NCBI GenBank assembly: GCA_041890495.1
Contig: CP169086.1
Location: 2,604,001 to 2,668,000, forward strand
DNA from: Escherichia boydii
Lineage (GTDB): Bacteria; Pseudomonadota; Gammaproteobacteria; Enterobacterales; Enterobacteriaceae
Direction: 5' to 3'
Length of the DNA stretch: 64,000 nucleotides
Shown here: piece after piece, positions 46,129 to 54,410 of the stretch
Numbering within the stretch: the stretch's first letter is position 1
Layout of the letters: each line of letters starts with the position of its first letter
Made by a program: the position numbers and the translations under genes
Notes under the pieces: model-generated
Told to the model about the DNA's origin: nothing
Seen by the model: the letters and a program-made list of their open reading frames with translations, nothing else
The model's database searches: none

Positions 46129-47349
46129 TTAGCTCAAGGTATGGGTTACTTCCTGAATTTTGTCACCATCCAGTTCATGTTCAAAGCTGCGCAGACGTTT
46201 GTAGATAGACATCAACTCAACCAGTGTGGTCCATGAGTTAATCAGGTACTGGAAAGCACCGCGAACCTGACCAAAAACGTTGGTAATCTGCGTCATCAGG
46301 CCGAGCGTAATCGTACCGGCAACAATTGACGGAAACAGCAAGAACAAACCGAAAACGTTATCGACCTGCAAATAGAGAATGCGGGCGATGTTGAAATACA
46401 TATAGTGAAAATAGAGGCGGAAATAGTTTTTCCGCACGGCGCTAAACAGCTCGCGTACCGTAGGCGGCGTCGCACGCGTGGCATCGTCTTCACCATAAAC
46501 CAGCTCTTTACGGTAGGCGGCCTCTACTCGCTGGTTTTTAAACTCCAGCCCCGGCAGTTTGATCCCTACCACTGCCAGCAATCCGGTCCCCATCAGCGAC
46601 CAGACGATAGCGGCAATCACCAGACCATACGGAATGTGCCCGATAATCGGCAGCTCCGGCACATGCGTGGAGAGCGTTACCAGCACCGGCAGGAAGGCGA
46701 TCAACGTCATGATGGCGTTGATAAAACTGACGCCCATATTCTCCAGCGTTGAAGCAAAACGCATGGTGTCTTCCTGCACACGCTGTGCGGCCCCTTCGAT
46801 ATGACGCAGTTGTTGCCAGTTCGCCATGTAATATTCGTTCATCGCCGTACGCCAGCGGAACACGTAGTGACTGACAAAGAAGTTGTTCAGCACACTGATC
46901 ACCACAGCGATCAGCGCAATCCCCAGAAAGACGCCCACTTCGCGGTAAAATTGTTCGATAGTGACTTTATGCGGCGAACTTAGCGCGGTTTGAATCAGAT
47001 CATAGAACGGTGCATACCAGGCGTTGACGGCGACCCCGACTTCCACCAAAAACCAGGTGACGAAGATGATCAGTGCAGTACCGAGTATTGACCAGTATTG
47101 CCAACGGTGCGGGCTGTAGATAAACCAGAAAAATGCAAAAAGTCCTACGCAAACAATGTAGTAAGCGTAAAAAATCAGGAAATCCAACGACCAGAAACGC
47201 GCGGCGCTAATCGGGATCTGCCCGGAAGCGCCAGTGATACGCGCCACCCAGTCTCCCCCACCGGCTTGCCAGAAGATAACGGCAATCAATGCCCAAACAA
47301 AGGCCGAGAGAAAAAACGCTCCCGGCTTTGGGAAAAAAGACTTAAACAT
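46129..47349 (-). CDS. sbmA: Peptide antibiotic transporter SbmA
   Basis: SbmA, 406 residues, is a proton-driven inner-membrane homodimer (SbmA/BacA family, similar to an ABC transporter membrane domain without ATPase). It imports microcins B17 and J25, bleomycin and proline-rich antimicrobial peptides. The spans FFLSAFVWALIAVIFWQAGG and LDFLIFYAYYIVCVGLFAFF and the loop EDTMRFASTLENMGVSFINA are visible. It differs from K-12 at only about three residues that I can recall (A, F and T for T, L and A). It sits as an isolated E. coli-like island between diverged neighbours. Confidence 0.96.
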   Translation of the reverse strand: MFKSFFPKPGAFFLSAFVWALIAVIFWQAGGGDWVARITGASGQIPISAARFWSLDFLIFYAYYIVCVGLFAFFWFIYSPHRWQYWSILGTALIIFVTWFLVEVGVAVNAWYAPFYDLIQTALSSPHKVTIEQFYREVGVFLGIALIAVVISVLNNFFVSHYVFRWRTAMNEYYMANWQQLRHIEGAAQRVQEDTMRFASTLENMGVSFINAIMTLIAFLPVLVTLSTHVPELPIIGHIPYGLVIAAIVWSLMGTGLLAVVGIKLPGLEFKNQRVEAAYRKELVYGEDDATRATPPTVRELFSAVRKNYFRLYFHYMYFNIARILYLQVDNVFGLFLLFPSIVAGTITLGLMTQITNVFGQVRGAFQYLINSWTTLVELMSIYKRLRSFEHELDGDKIQEVTHTLS

Positions 47350-47463
47350 AATGCTTCCTTCTTGTTGTTATGGCTGTTGCTGTGTACAACACGTCACCAC
47401 ACGAAAACCTGCCCGAGCCAGCCTCCCGGCTCCGGCAAAAAGGTCAGACCCGAGCGTTAATTA

Positions 47464-47997
47464 TTAGTTCGCTTTCCAGTTTTCGAGAATTGTTTCGGTG
47501 CGTTTCACCGCGAGAGGATTCGCCGGCGCGATGAAGTTACGCCAGACGTCGTTGTGGTGGTTAATCACGATCTGCGCATCTGCCGCCGGGCGATTGGCGG
47601 TAGTATGGGCATCTTCTGCCACGGTGATGTGATAACCCCGGCTGACGCCGTTCTTAACCGTCGCATCAACGCAGTAGTCGGTGGCACAGCCGCAGATGAC
47701 AAACTCGCGAATGCCCTGCTCACGCAGCAGCGCCTCAAGCGCGGTGTTATAAAAGGCATCGCAGGCGGTTTTGGTCACGTAAAGCGCGTCGGCAGGCTGA
47801 TGGAGTTCAGGCAGCAGCGCAAACCCTTCACTTCCCTCTTCCAGGCCCCCGGCCTCGGTGTGCTGAATAAAAATAACCTTGTCGGCTGCCTGCGTAAGCT
47901 GGTTGATCAGAGAGACACACTTTTCGCGCTGATGACGAGGGGTTTCAAATACCCCGTTCTGCATATCGACAACCATAACCACACGCTTCTCAGACAT
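47464..47997 (-). CDS. Isochorismatase-family cysteine hydrolase
   Basis: The product has 177 residues with the isochorismatase-like alpha/beta fold. The catalytic triad candidates are Asp in MVVDMQNGVF, Lys in ALYVTKTACDAF and Cys in VICGCATDYCVDATV, which is followed by the typical cis-peptide strand. Such proteins hydrolyse amides (nicotinamide, ureidoacrylate and similar); the substrate cannot be read. It sits between sbmA and ampH, with 115 bases to sbmA and a divergent 200-base gap to ampH. The start MSEKRVVMVVD is chosen because the preceding in-frame codons lack similarity. Confidence 0.85.
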   Translation of the reverse strand: MSEKRVVMVVDMQNGVFETPRHQREKCVSLINQLTQAADKVIFIQHTEAGGLEEGSEGFALLPELHQPADALYVTKTACDAFYNTALEALLREQGIREFVICGCATDYCVDATVKNGVSRGYHITVAEDAHTTANRPAADAQIVINHHNDVWRNFIAPANPLAVKRTETILENWKAN

Positions 47998-48201
47998 ACC
48001 GTTCTCCGTAAAATTGAGTGACACTGGTGCCTATCATAAGCCCGATGTCACAAAATGGGAGATGGCTCGCAAGTAAATTGTTCATATTTACCCATGGTTA
48101 CGTTTTTCTCGCTATCGTTATGCAATTCGGGGCATTGCGCGGTACCGTTTAGTAGTATAAATACCCATTACTTTCCTCATTCACTTCATGGATGCTTTTC
48201 G

Positions 48202-49362
48202 TTGAAACGTTGTCTGCTCTCTTTTGCCGCGCTGTGTGCGGTGAGCTTCTCTACCGCCCAGGCAGCCCAACCGCTGACGGCTCCCGTTTTAGCTTCAGAT
48301 ATTGCCGATCGCTACGCGAACCTTATCTATTACGGCAGCGGCGCGACCGGAATGGCGATGGTCGTCATCGACGGAAACCAGCGCGTATTCCGCAGCTTTG
48401 GCGAAACGCGCCCGGGAAATAACATTCACCCGCAGCTGGATTCCGTTATCCGCATCGCATCCTTAACCAAGCTTATGACCAGCGAAATGCTGGTGAAACT
48501 GCTCGACCAGGGCGTGGTGAAGCTCGACGATCCGCTCAGCAAATACGCGCCGCCAGGTGCCCGGGTACCCACGTATCAGGGGACGCCGATCCGGCTCGTG
48601 AACCTTGCTACCCACACCAGCGCTCTGCCGCGTGAGCAGCCAGGCGGAGCGGCGCATCGTGACGTATTTGTCTGGCCAACGCGCGACCAGCGCTGGAGCT
48701 ATCTGAGTACAGCCACGCTGAAAGCGGCACCGGGCTCGCAGGCCTCTTATTCAAACCTGGCATTCGACCTGCTGGCGGATGCCCTCTCAACGGCGGCAGG
48801 CAAACCCTACACGCAGCTGTTTGAAGAGCAGATCGCCCGCCCGCTCGGCATGAAAGACACCACCTTTACCCCGTCCCCGGACCAGTGCCGTCGTCTGATG
48901 GTGGCGGAGAAAGGCGCCAGCCCCTGTAATAACACGCTGGCAGCCGTGGGCAGCGGCGGGGTTTACTCCACGCCTGGCGACATGATGCGCTGGATGCAGC
49001 AGTTCCTTTCCTCGGATTTCTACTCGCGCAGCAGCCAGGCCGACCGTATGCAGACCCTGATTTATCAGCGTACTCAGCTGCATCGGGTCATCGGGATGGA
49101 CGTACCGGGTAAAGCCGATGCGCTCGGCATGGGCTGGGTCTATATGGCACCGAAAAATGGCCGTCCGGGTATTATTCAGAAAACCGGCGGCGGCGGCGGG
49201 TTCATCACCTATATGGCGATGATCCCGCAGTCTAACGTGGGCGCATTTGTGGTGGTGACCCGCTCCCCGCATACGCGTTTCGTCAATATGAGTGATGGTA
49301 TTAATAACCTGGTGGCAGAACTGAGCGCCAATAAAGCCCAGGTGCTTACCGCGTCCAACTGA
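48202..49362 (+). CDS. ampH: D,D-carboxypeptidase/endopeptidase AmpH
   Basis: AmpH, 386 residues, is a low-molecular-mass penicillin-binding protein of the class C beta-lactamase fold, with D,D-carboxypeptidase and endopeptidase activity in the periplasm. The SxxK motif is SLTK in VIRIASLTKLMTSEM, YSN is in GSQASYSNLAFD, and the third box is in KTGGGGGFI. The signal peptide is KRCLLSFAALCAVSFST, cut after AQA. The start is TTG 48202, as in E. coli ampH; upstream in-frame starts would extend through the promoter. It is diverged from K-12 (LTAPVLASDIADRYA). Confidence 0.94.
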   Translation: MKRCLLSFAALCAVSFSTAQAAQPLTAPVLASDIADRYANLIYYGSGATGMAMVVIDGNQRVFRSFGETRPGNNIHPQLDSVIRIASLTKLMTSEMLVKLLDQGVVKLDDPLSKYAPPGARVPTYQGTPIRLVNLATHTSALPREQPGGAAHRDVFVWPTRDQRWSYLSTATLKAAPGSQASYSNLAFDLLADALSTAAGKPYTQLFEEQIARPLGMKDTTFTPSPDQCRRLMVAEKGASPCNNTLAAVGSGGVYSTPGDMMRWMQQFLSSDFYSRSSQADRMQTLIYQRTQLHRVIGMDVPGKADALGMGWVYMAPKNGRPGIIQKTGGGGGFITYMAMIPQSNVGAFVVVTRSPHTRFVNMSDGINNLVAELSANKAQVLTASN

Positions 49363-49364
49363 TA

Positions 49365-49988
49365 TTAATATTCCGTGGGCAAGCGGTTGATGCTGACCAG
49401 CTTGCCCCGGCTCATGTTGATATAGTTTCCCTGTCGCAGGGCGGCCAGAATTTCGGCAACAACAGAACGTGAAATGCGTGTGCTTTGCTGAATATGATTC
49501 ATCACACCGATTTTTGAACGCAGCGTTTCATCCCATTCAGCCATATTTAACAGCATCGCGCGGATCTGGTGATAGGAGTTATTGCCCACCAGCTGCATAT
49601 CGCGTTTCCCGAGAATGTAGTTTATCCAGGATAACCAGCAGAAGGCCTCTCTCCAGAGTGAATACTGCTGGATGAGTTGACGGGTGGTTTCCGTGGGCAA
49701 ATAAAAACCGGTACAGGCCGTTTTAGCCATCACTCTGTATTCCTGAGAGTGATTAATGACCACCGTAGACAGACCGAAAATAAAAGGTGCCGTCGCGATC
49801 CCCACCAGCAGCTCATCGGAAGGGCGATATACCTCAATAACGCCGGTTTGTAATACGATCGTTCGAGGCTCATTTGATTCGCCTGACGTAATGGATTGTT
49901 GGGGAGCACATGTAAAAGGGGTACTGGCTGCTATTAACCCCTGTTCGAGCCGGCGTAATTCAGAAAGTGGTTTCGCATTAACATTCAT
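49365..49988 (-). CDS. iprA: IprA-type transcriptional regulator (YaiV family)
   Basis: The product has 207 residues. A cyclic-nucleotide-binding-like beta-roll (about 35-120, IVLQTGVIEVYRPSDELLVG, ATAPFIFGLS) is followed by a C-terminal winged helix (SRSVVAEILAALRQGNYINM, KLVSINRLPTEY). The C-terminal half is close to E. coli YaiV/IprA (VGNNSY, IRAMLLNMAEWDE), the N-terminal half much less. IprA in E. coli/Salmonella lowers peroxide resistance. It is convergent with ampH, ending three bases after it, and runs away from the autotransporter gene next to it on the same strand. Confidence 0.85.
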   Translation of the reverse strand: MNVNAKPLSELRRLEQGLIAASTPFTCAPQQSITSGESNEPRTIVLQTGVIEVYRPSDELLVGIATAPFIFGLSTVVINHSQEYRVMAKTACTGFYLPTETTRQLIQQYSLWREAFCWLSWINYILGKRDMQLVGNNSYHQIRAMLLNMAEWDETLRSKIGVMNHIQQSTRISRSVVAEILAALRQGNYINMSRGKLVSINRLPTEY

Positions 49989-50044
49989 GCAGACCTCAAG
50001 GCATCCGTATTTGTCGGTTCAATATTATTTTTATTGCTTCTGTA

Positions 50045-50076
50045 AAAAGCGGGGAAGATACCTCTCCCCCGCTTTT
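50045..50076 (-). terminator. Terminator of the autotransporter gene
   Basis: AAAAGCGGGG (50045-50054) pairs with CCCCGCTTTT (50067-50076). On the minus strand it is followed by TTTACAG. It starts six bases after the autotransporter stop codon. Confidence 0.8.
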
Positions 50077-50081
50077 ATTCA

Positions 50082-52856
50082 TTACCAGGTATATTTCACA
50101 CCCAGGTTTGCGCCCCAATTCTGGTCAACGTCTGCGCCGCCCAGATAAGTGGCATCTGTGTAAGCGCTGAAGTTCTTCGTGAAGCTGAACTGAGTGCCCA
50201 GCCCAACACGAACAGCTGACCCTTTCACGCCGTTATCTATGCTGTCACCGTTAATATCGGCATTGTTATCGGCGTCGTCATAGACGTAGGCCAGTTTGAA
50301 GTAAGGCGTCAGAGCCTGTTCGCCGCCGTAGTTGAAGGTATAACCCGTATCAACACCAAGTTCATAACGCAGGCTGTCGTAAGATTGCCCATCAACGCGC
50401 ATGTCATTGCTCAGACGATAGTCATCACCAGACTGGAACAGACCCGATACGGCTGCGTATGGAGTAACGTAGCCAGAGAGGTTTGGTTTCCAGTCATAGC
50501 CCAGCTTCAGCCCAAAACCAACGGCGTCACTGGTGGTATTGCCGTCAACATACTGACCGTTGCTCATGTTAGCGGAAAGATCGCTGTTGAAGCGGGTATA
50601 GCTCAGGGAGCTATCGAGGAACAGATCGTTCATGAACTTCGCCGACGCGTAGATCATCGCCGTCTGGCTGTCCTGATCGACCTGACCGGTACGATCGCTG
50701 ATATCACCCTTCGCGAAACCTGCCGCACCACCGACGATCCACTTCGCGTTATTACCGTCAATCTGAGTATCCAGACCTACCATAATGCCGCTTACGTCCT
50801 GATCGTAGCTGATAACGCCATTGTCACCGTCGAAGTTGCCACCGAAGTAGCTCACCCACGCCCCGCCGTTATCCGCCAGGCCGTGACGGCTGTTGGTCAG
50901 GCGCGTGCCGACGGTATCCTGCTGCAGATTCCATATATTGGTATTGGCTGATGGGATGCTCAGCGCCATATTGGCAGAGTCGGTCAGCTCTTTCTGCTGA
51001 AGGACAACCGCGTCACCCTGCTGCTGCGCCTGATAGGTGTACGCACCTAAATCGGCTTTGTTTGCGGCAGTAAAGCTGGCGGTGGTATCCGCATTATTGT
51101 CATAGACGCGAATAATCTCTTTGTTTTTGTAATCAGCAACGGAACCGGCCCCGGTCGCATCATCGATGCGCACCTGGTAGTTACCTGCAACGTCACCGTT
51201 CACTGACAGATGGCCATCAGAGTTGATCGCCACAACACCGTAGTCGTAATCGGCATTGTACTTATCGTTAGTGATATAGCGTGCGTTGTTCAGATCGCTG
51301 TTCAGGACGTAATCACGGCTGGCAACGTTCAGCACCCCGCCATCGGTCAGTTCCATATTGTGCGTATCAACCTGACCCAGCCCCAGCGCGAGCTCAGCAC
51401 CGTTATCCACGGTGATGGTGTTGGCATACAGTTCGGCCGTTTCTTCCGTCAGTGCCGCACGGCTATAGCTGTCCAGATACAGATGGTCGGTCGCCACGCC
51501 ACCGCTGTCCCCAATATTCATTGATGAAGCATTGGTCAGGGTGATGGAGTCCGCCAGCAGACCAGAGTCTTCAACGTTAACCTGAGACTGGTTATTTACC
51601 GTCAACGTGTCGATGTTTGAAAACTTGCGGGTATCCCACTCAGAGCCGTTGTCCAGCGCGATGTTAAACAGACCGCTCTGATACACCGCTTCGCCCGCGA
51701 CATGTCCGTTGCTGTCATAGGTGGAGTCCGGCCAAATGCTGTTAGGGGACAGAGTGCTCCAGTCTACGTTGCTGTAGCCCTGGCCATACATCTGCGCAGT
51801 GCCGATAGCCTCGACGCTGGACTGCGCTGCGCCGACCCATTTGCTGCCGTTGGTGAGAGTAACATCCAGCTTATCGGTGCCATCCCAGCCGTTGGTAGTT
51901 GGGTTATAGATGCCATCGGCGGTGGTATCGGTTGCCGGATCGCCGTTCGGATAGAAGTTGTTGTCGAAGGTGCTGGAGAACAGAATATCGCCAGTAACGG
52001 TGGAGTGATCGAACGTGGCGGTGGTCTGCATCGCGTTATCAGACGCGCTAGCAGCAACGATCAGCGCCGCATCATCCGCTGCCGTGGCATTCGTTTCGCC
52101 ATAGTCGCTCGGTTTCGCGGTTTGACCGTAGAACCCGCTGGTCCCCAGATCGCTGTATGCGCCGGAGGTCAGAACGGAGTCTTTCACCACCAGCGTGTCG
52201 GTAAATACTTTGCTGCTGTTGGCTACGCCCTCAACACCGTCGTAAGGAGTGTTATCCAGCTCCTGATAACCCTGCGTCAGGGTAATCCCCGCGATGTGAG
52301 AATTATTCTGGATAACAATATCCGATTCCACATCCAGGGTAATCGCATTACCCAGATTATACGTGTCCAGATAGTGTCTTTCCGTATTTTCCCCATTCAC
52401 GACATCATACGCATAATGCTCATAGGTATCGTTAATGGTGGAATTATCTACGGTCAGGCTAAAACGATCGTACTGAGAATGGGCTGTGCCATCGGTATCT
52501 ATACCATCAGCACACGTGGTGGTCATACACTCAGAGGTAATCATGCCATTAATGGTGCTATTGGAAATGCTCAACGCATTCGCCCGACCATTGATACCAT
52601 CATCAAGATAGTATGTTGAAATAACACCATTCACGATGCTTTTATTAATCACCGGATAAATATCACCGTCGTGGGTCGCATCTGAGTAATCCCAGTCGGC
52701 ATAGCCATAATACCAGGGAGAGGAAGCGGTATTATCATATCCAAATGTATTATATGTCGTACCAGAAATATCCTTCGCATTGGCCTGAGAAGCGATAGCC
52801 AGAGTGCAGGCTAATGCAAGTTGAGATACAACGAGTTTCTTTTTCCATGTTTGCAT
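50082..52856 (-). CDS. AIDA-I/EhaB-type autotransporter
   Basis: The product has 924 residues. The signal peptide is MQTWKKKLVVSQLALACTLA to SQANA. A long Asp/Asn/Ser/Thr/Tyr-rich passenger (about 30-640) contains repeated short strands with NSTING, DNSTINDTY and NASSMNIGD, typical of a right-handed beta-helix. A pertactin-like autochaperone region follows, then a C-terminal barrel from about residue 660 (DNGGAWVSYFGGNF) to the end LGVKYTW, with terminal aromatic. The N-terminal 25 residues and ISTYYLDDGI, MITSECMTT segments resemble E. coli EhaB/UpaC, the adhesin at this locus (yaiT/yaiU in K-12). It is probably a surface adhesin or biofilm factor. The ten codons upstream of MQTWKKK are excluded because the signal peptide starts there. 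Confidence 0.88.
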   Translation of the reverse strand: MQTWKKKLVVSQLALACTLAIASQANAKDISGTTYNTFGYDNTASSPWYYGYADWDYSDATHDGDIYPVINKSIVNGVISTYYLDDGINGRANALSISNSTINGMITSECMTTTCADGIDTDGTAHSQYDRFSLTVDNSTINDTYEHYAYDVVNGENTERHYLDTYNLGNAITLDVESDIVIQNNSHIAGITLTQGYQELDNTPYDGVEGVANSSKVFTDTLVVKDSVLTSGAYSDLGTSGFYGQTAKPSDYGETNATAADDAALIVAASASDNAMQTTATFDHSTVTGDILFSSTFDNNFYPNGDPATDTTADGIYNPTTNGWDGTDKLDVTLTNGSKWVGAAQSSVEAIGTAQMYGQGYSNVDWSTLSPNSIWPDSTYDSNGHVAGEAVYQSGLFNIALDNGSEWDTRKFSNIDTLTVNNQSQVNVEDSGLLADSITLTNASSMNIGDSGGVATDHLYLDSYSRAALTEETAELYANTITVDNGAELALGLGQVDTHNMELTDGGVLNVASRDYVLNSDLNNARYITNDKYNADYDYGVVAINSDGHLSVNGDVAGNYQVRIDDATGAGSVADYKNKEIIRVYDNNADTTASFTAANKADLGAYTYQAQQQGDAVVLQQKELTDSANMALSIPSANTNIWNLQQDTVGTRLTNSRHGLADNGGAWVSYFGGNFDGDNGVISYDQDVSGIMVGLDTQIDGNNAKWIVGGAAGFAKGDISDRTGQVDQDSQTAMIYASAKFMNDLFLDSSLSYTRFNSDLSANMSNGQYVDGNTTSDAVGFGLKLGYDWKPNLSGYVTPYAAVSGLFQSGDDYRLSNDMRVDGQSYDSLRYELGVDTGYTFNYGGEQALTPYFKLAYVYDDADNNADINGDSIDNGVKGSAVRVGLGTQFSFTKNFSAYTDATYLGGADVDQNWGANLGVKYTW

Positions 52857-53308
52857 TGGGTCATCCCTCCTCAGGGACGTAAGCAAGTTTGTCCATCAAT
52901 GATTTTGCAACATTTAATTGCGGAGGGAATTATGCATTTTCATTTCGAAAAGGTTCAATGAATGATTCCATTAAGTCCGTATTCAGACAAAAAACACATC
53001 CAGACTAAAAAGCATAAGGCGTCATATAATAAATATTATAAAAACAGAACGTTAATACATAGCTAAACCAACAGGAAAATACGCCAGAAAATAACAAATC
53101 ACTTTTAATTATATTTTCATTTCCATATAGAAATAACACGAATACCTCATTCTCTTCTCAACGTTATACTGCCCTGCATTATATATTATTGATGACAGGC
53201 TAATTCACCTGCCGCATTTCACAAAAGCAAAATGCCCACTTTAGTAAAACACCCGTCATCACTTTGATGTACACTAGCCCTCTTTGTTCCACAAACATCA
53301 GGCAGACC
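52857..53308. other. A/T-rich divergent intergenic region, autotransporter/hemB
   Basis: About 450 bases with no credible gene. The middle (52,970-53,200) is very A/T-rich with runs such as ATAATAAATATTATAAAAAC, of the kind bound by H-NS. It must carry the autotransporter promoter on the minus strand and the hemB promoter toward 53,280. E. coli-like sequence seems to begin near 53,220-53,280. Confidence 0.5.
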
Positions 53309-54283
53309 ATGACAGACTTAATCCAACGCCCTCGTCGCCTGCGCAAATCTCCTGCGCTGCGCGCTATGTTTGAAGAGACAACACTTAGCCTTAACGACCT
53401 GGTGTTGCCGATCTTTGTTGAAGAAGAAATTGACGACTACAAAGCCGTTGAAGCCATGCCAGGCGTGATGCGCATTCCAGAGAAACATCTGGCACGCGAA
53501 ATTGAACGCATCGCCAACGCCGGTATTCGTTCCGTGATGACTTTCGGCATCTCTCACCATACCGATGAAACCGGCAGCGACGCCTGGCGGGAAGATGGAC
53601 TGGTGGCGCGTATGTCGCGCATCTGCAAGCAGACTGTGCCAGAAATGATCGTCATGTCAGACACTTGTTTCTGTGAATACACTTCTCACGGTCACTGCGG
53701 TGTGCTGTGCGAGCATGGCGTCGACAACGACGCGACTCTGGAAAATTTAGGCAAGCAAGCCGTGGTTGCAGCTGCTGCAGGCGCAGACTTCATCGCCCCT
53801 TCCGCCGCGATGGACGGCCAGGTACAGGCGATTCGTCAGGCGCTGGACGCTGCAGGCTTTAAAGATACGGCGATTATGTCGTATTCGACCAAGTTCGCCT
53901 CTTCCTTTTATGGCCCGTTCCGTGAAGCTGCCGGAAGCGCATTAAAAGGCGACCGCAAAAGCTATCAGATGAACCCAATGAACCGTCGCGAGGCGATTCG
54001 TGAATCACTGCTGGATGAAGCCCAGGGCGCAGACTGCCTGATGGTTAAACCTGCTGGAGCGTACCTCGACATCGTGCGTGAGCTGCGTGAACGTACTGAA
54101 TTGCCGATTGGCGCGTATCAGGTGAGCGGTGAGTACGCGATGATTAAGTTCGCCGCGCTGGCGGGTGCTATAGATGAAGAGAAAGTTGTGCTCGAAAGCT
54201 TAGGTTCAATTAAGCGTGCGGGTGCGGATCTGATTTTCAGCTACTTTGCGCTGGATTTGGCTGAGAAGAAGATTCTGCGTTAA
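53309..54283 (+). CDS. hemB: Delta-aminolevulinic acid dehydratase
   Basis: HemB, 324 residues, is the zinc-dependent octameric enzyme that condenses two 5-aminolevulinates to porphobilinogen. The catalytic zinc cysteines are in [20 protein letters not shown]. Schiff-base lysines are in [11 protein letters not shown] and [15 protein letters not shown] 53309 gives [15 protein letters not shown] as in E. coli; an in-frame ATG 15 codons upstream lies in the promoter. Both protein and DNA match K-12 very closely, while both flanks do not. Confidence 0.96.
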
Positions 54284-54294
54284 TCCGCTTTAGC

Positions 54295-54322
54295 GCCGGG
54301 TGACGCCTTCGCCTTACCCGGC
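54295..54322. repeat. REP element after hemB
   Basis: GCCGGGT (54295-54301) and ACCCGGC (54316-54322) are inverted around GACGCCTTCGCCTT. Same family as at 7705, 56115 and 59807. Confidence 0.6.
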
Positions 54323-54410
54323 CTGCTCTCTGCTCTAATCTTCACCAAACTGCAATACAACCGACATCTGCTCCTTCTACTGTCTTCGCAAGACGGCAGG
54401 AGGAGTGACC

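Noticed and set aside
51702..52619. Open frame of 305 codons opposite the autotransporter passenger
   Set aside because: The repeated Asp/Asn/Thr codons of the passenger leave few stops in reverse; the translated peptide resembles nothing I know.
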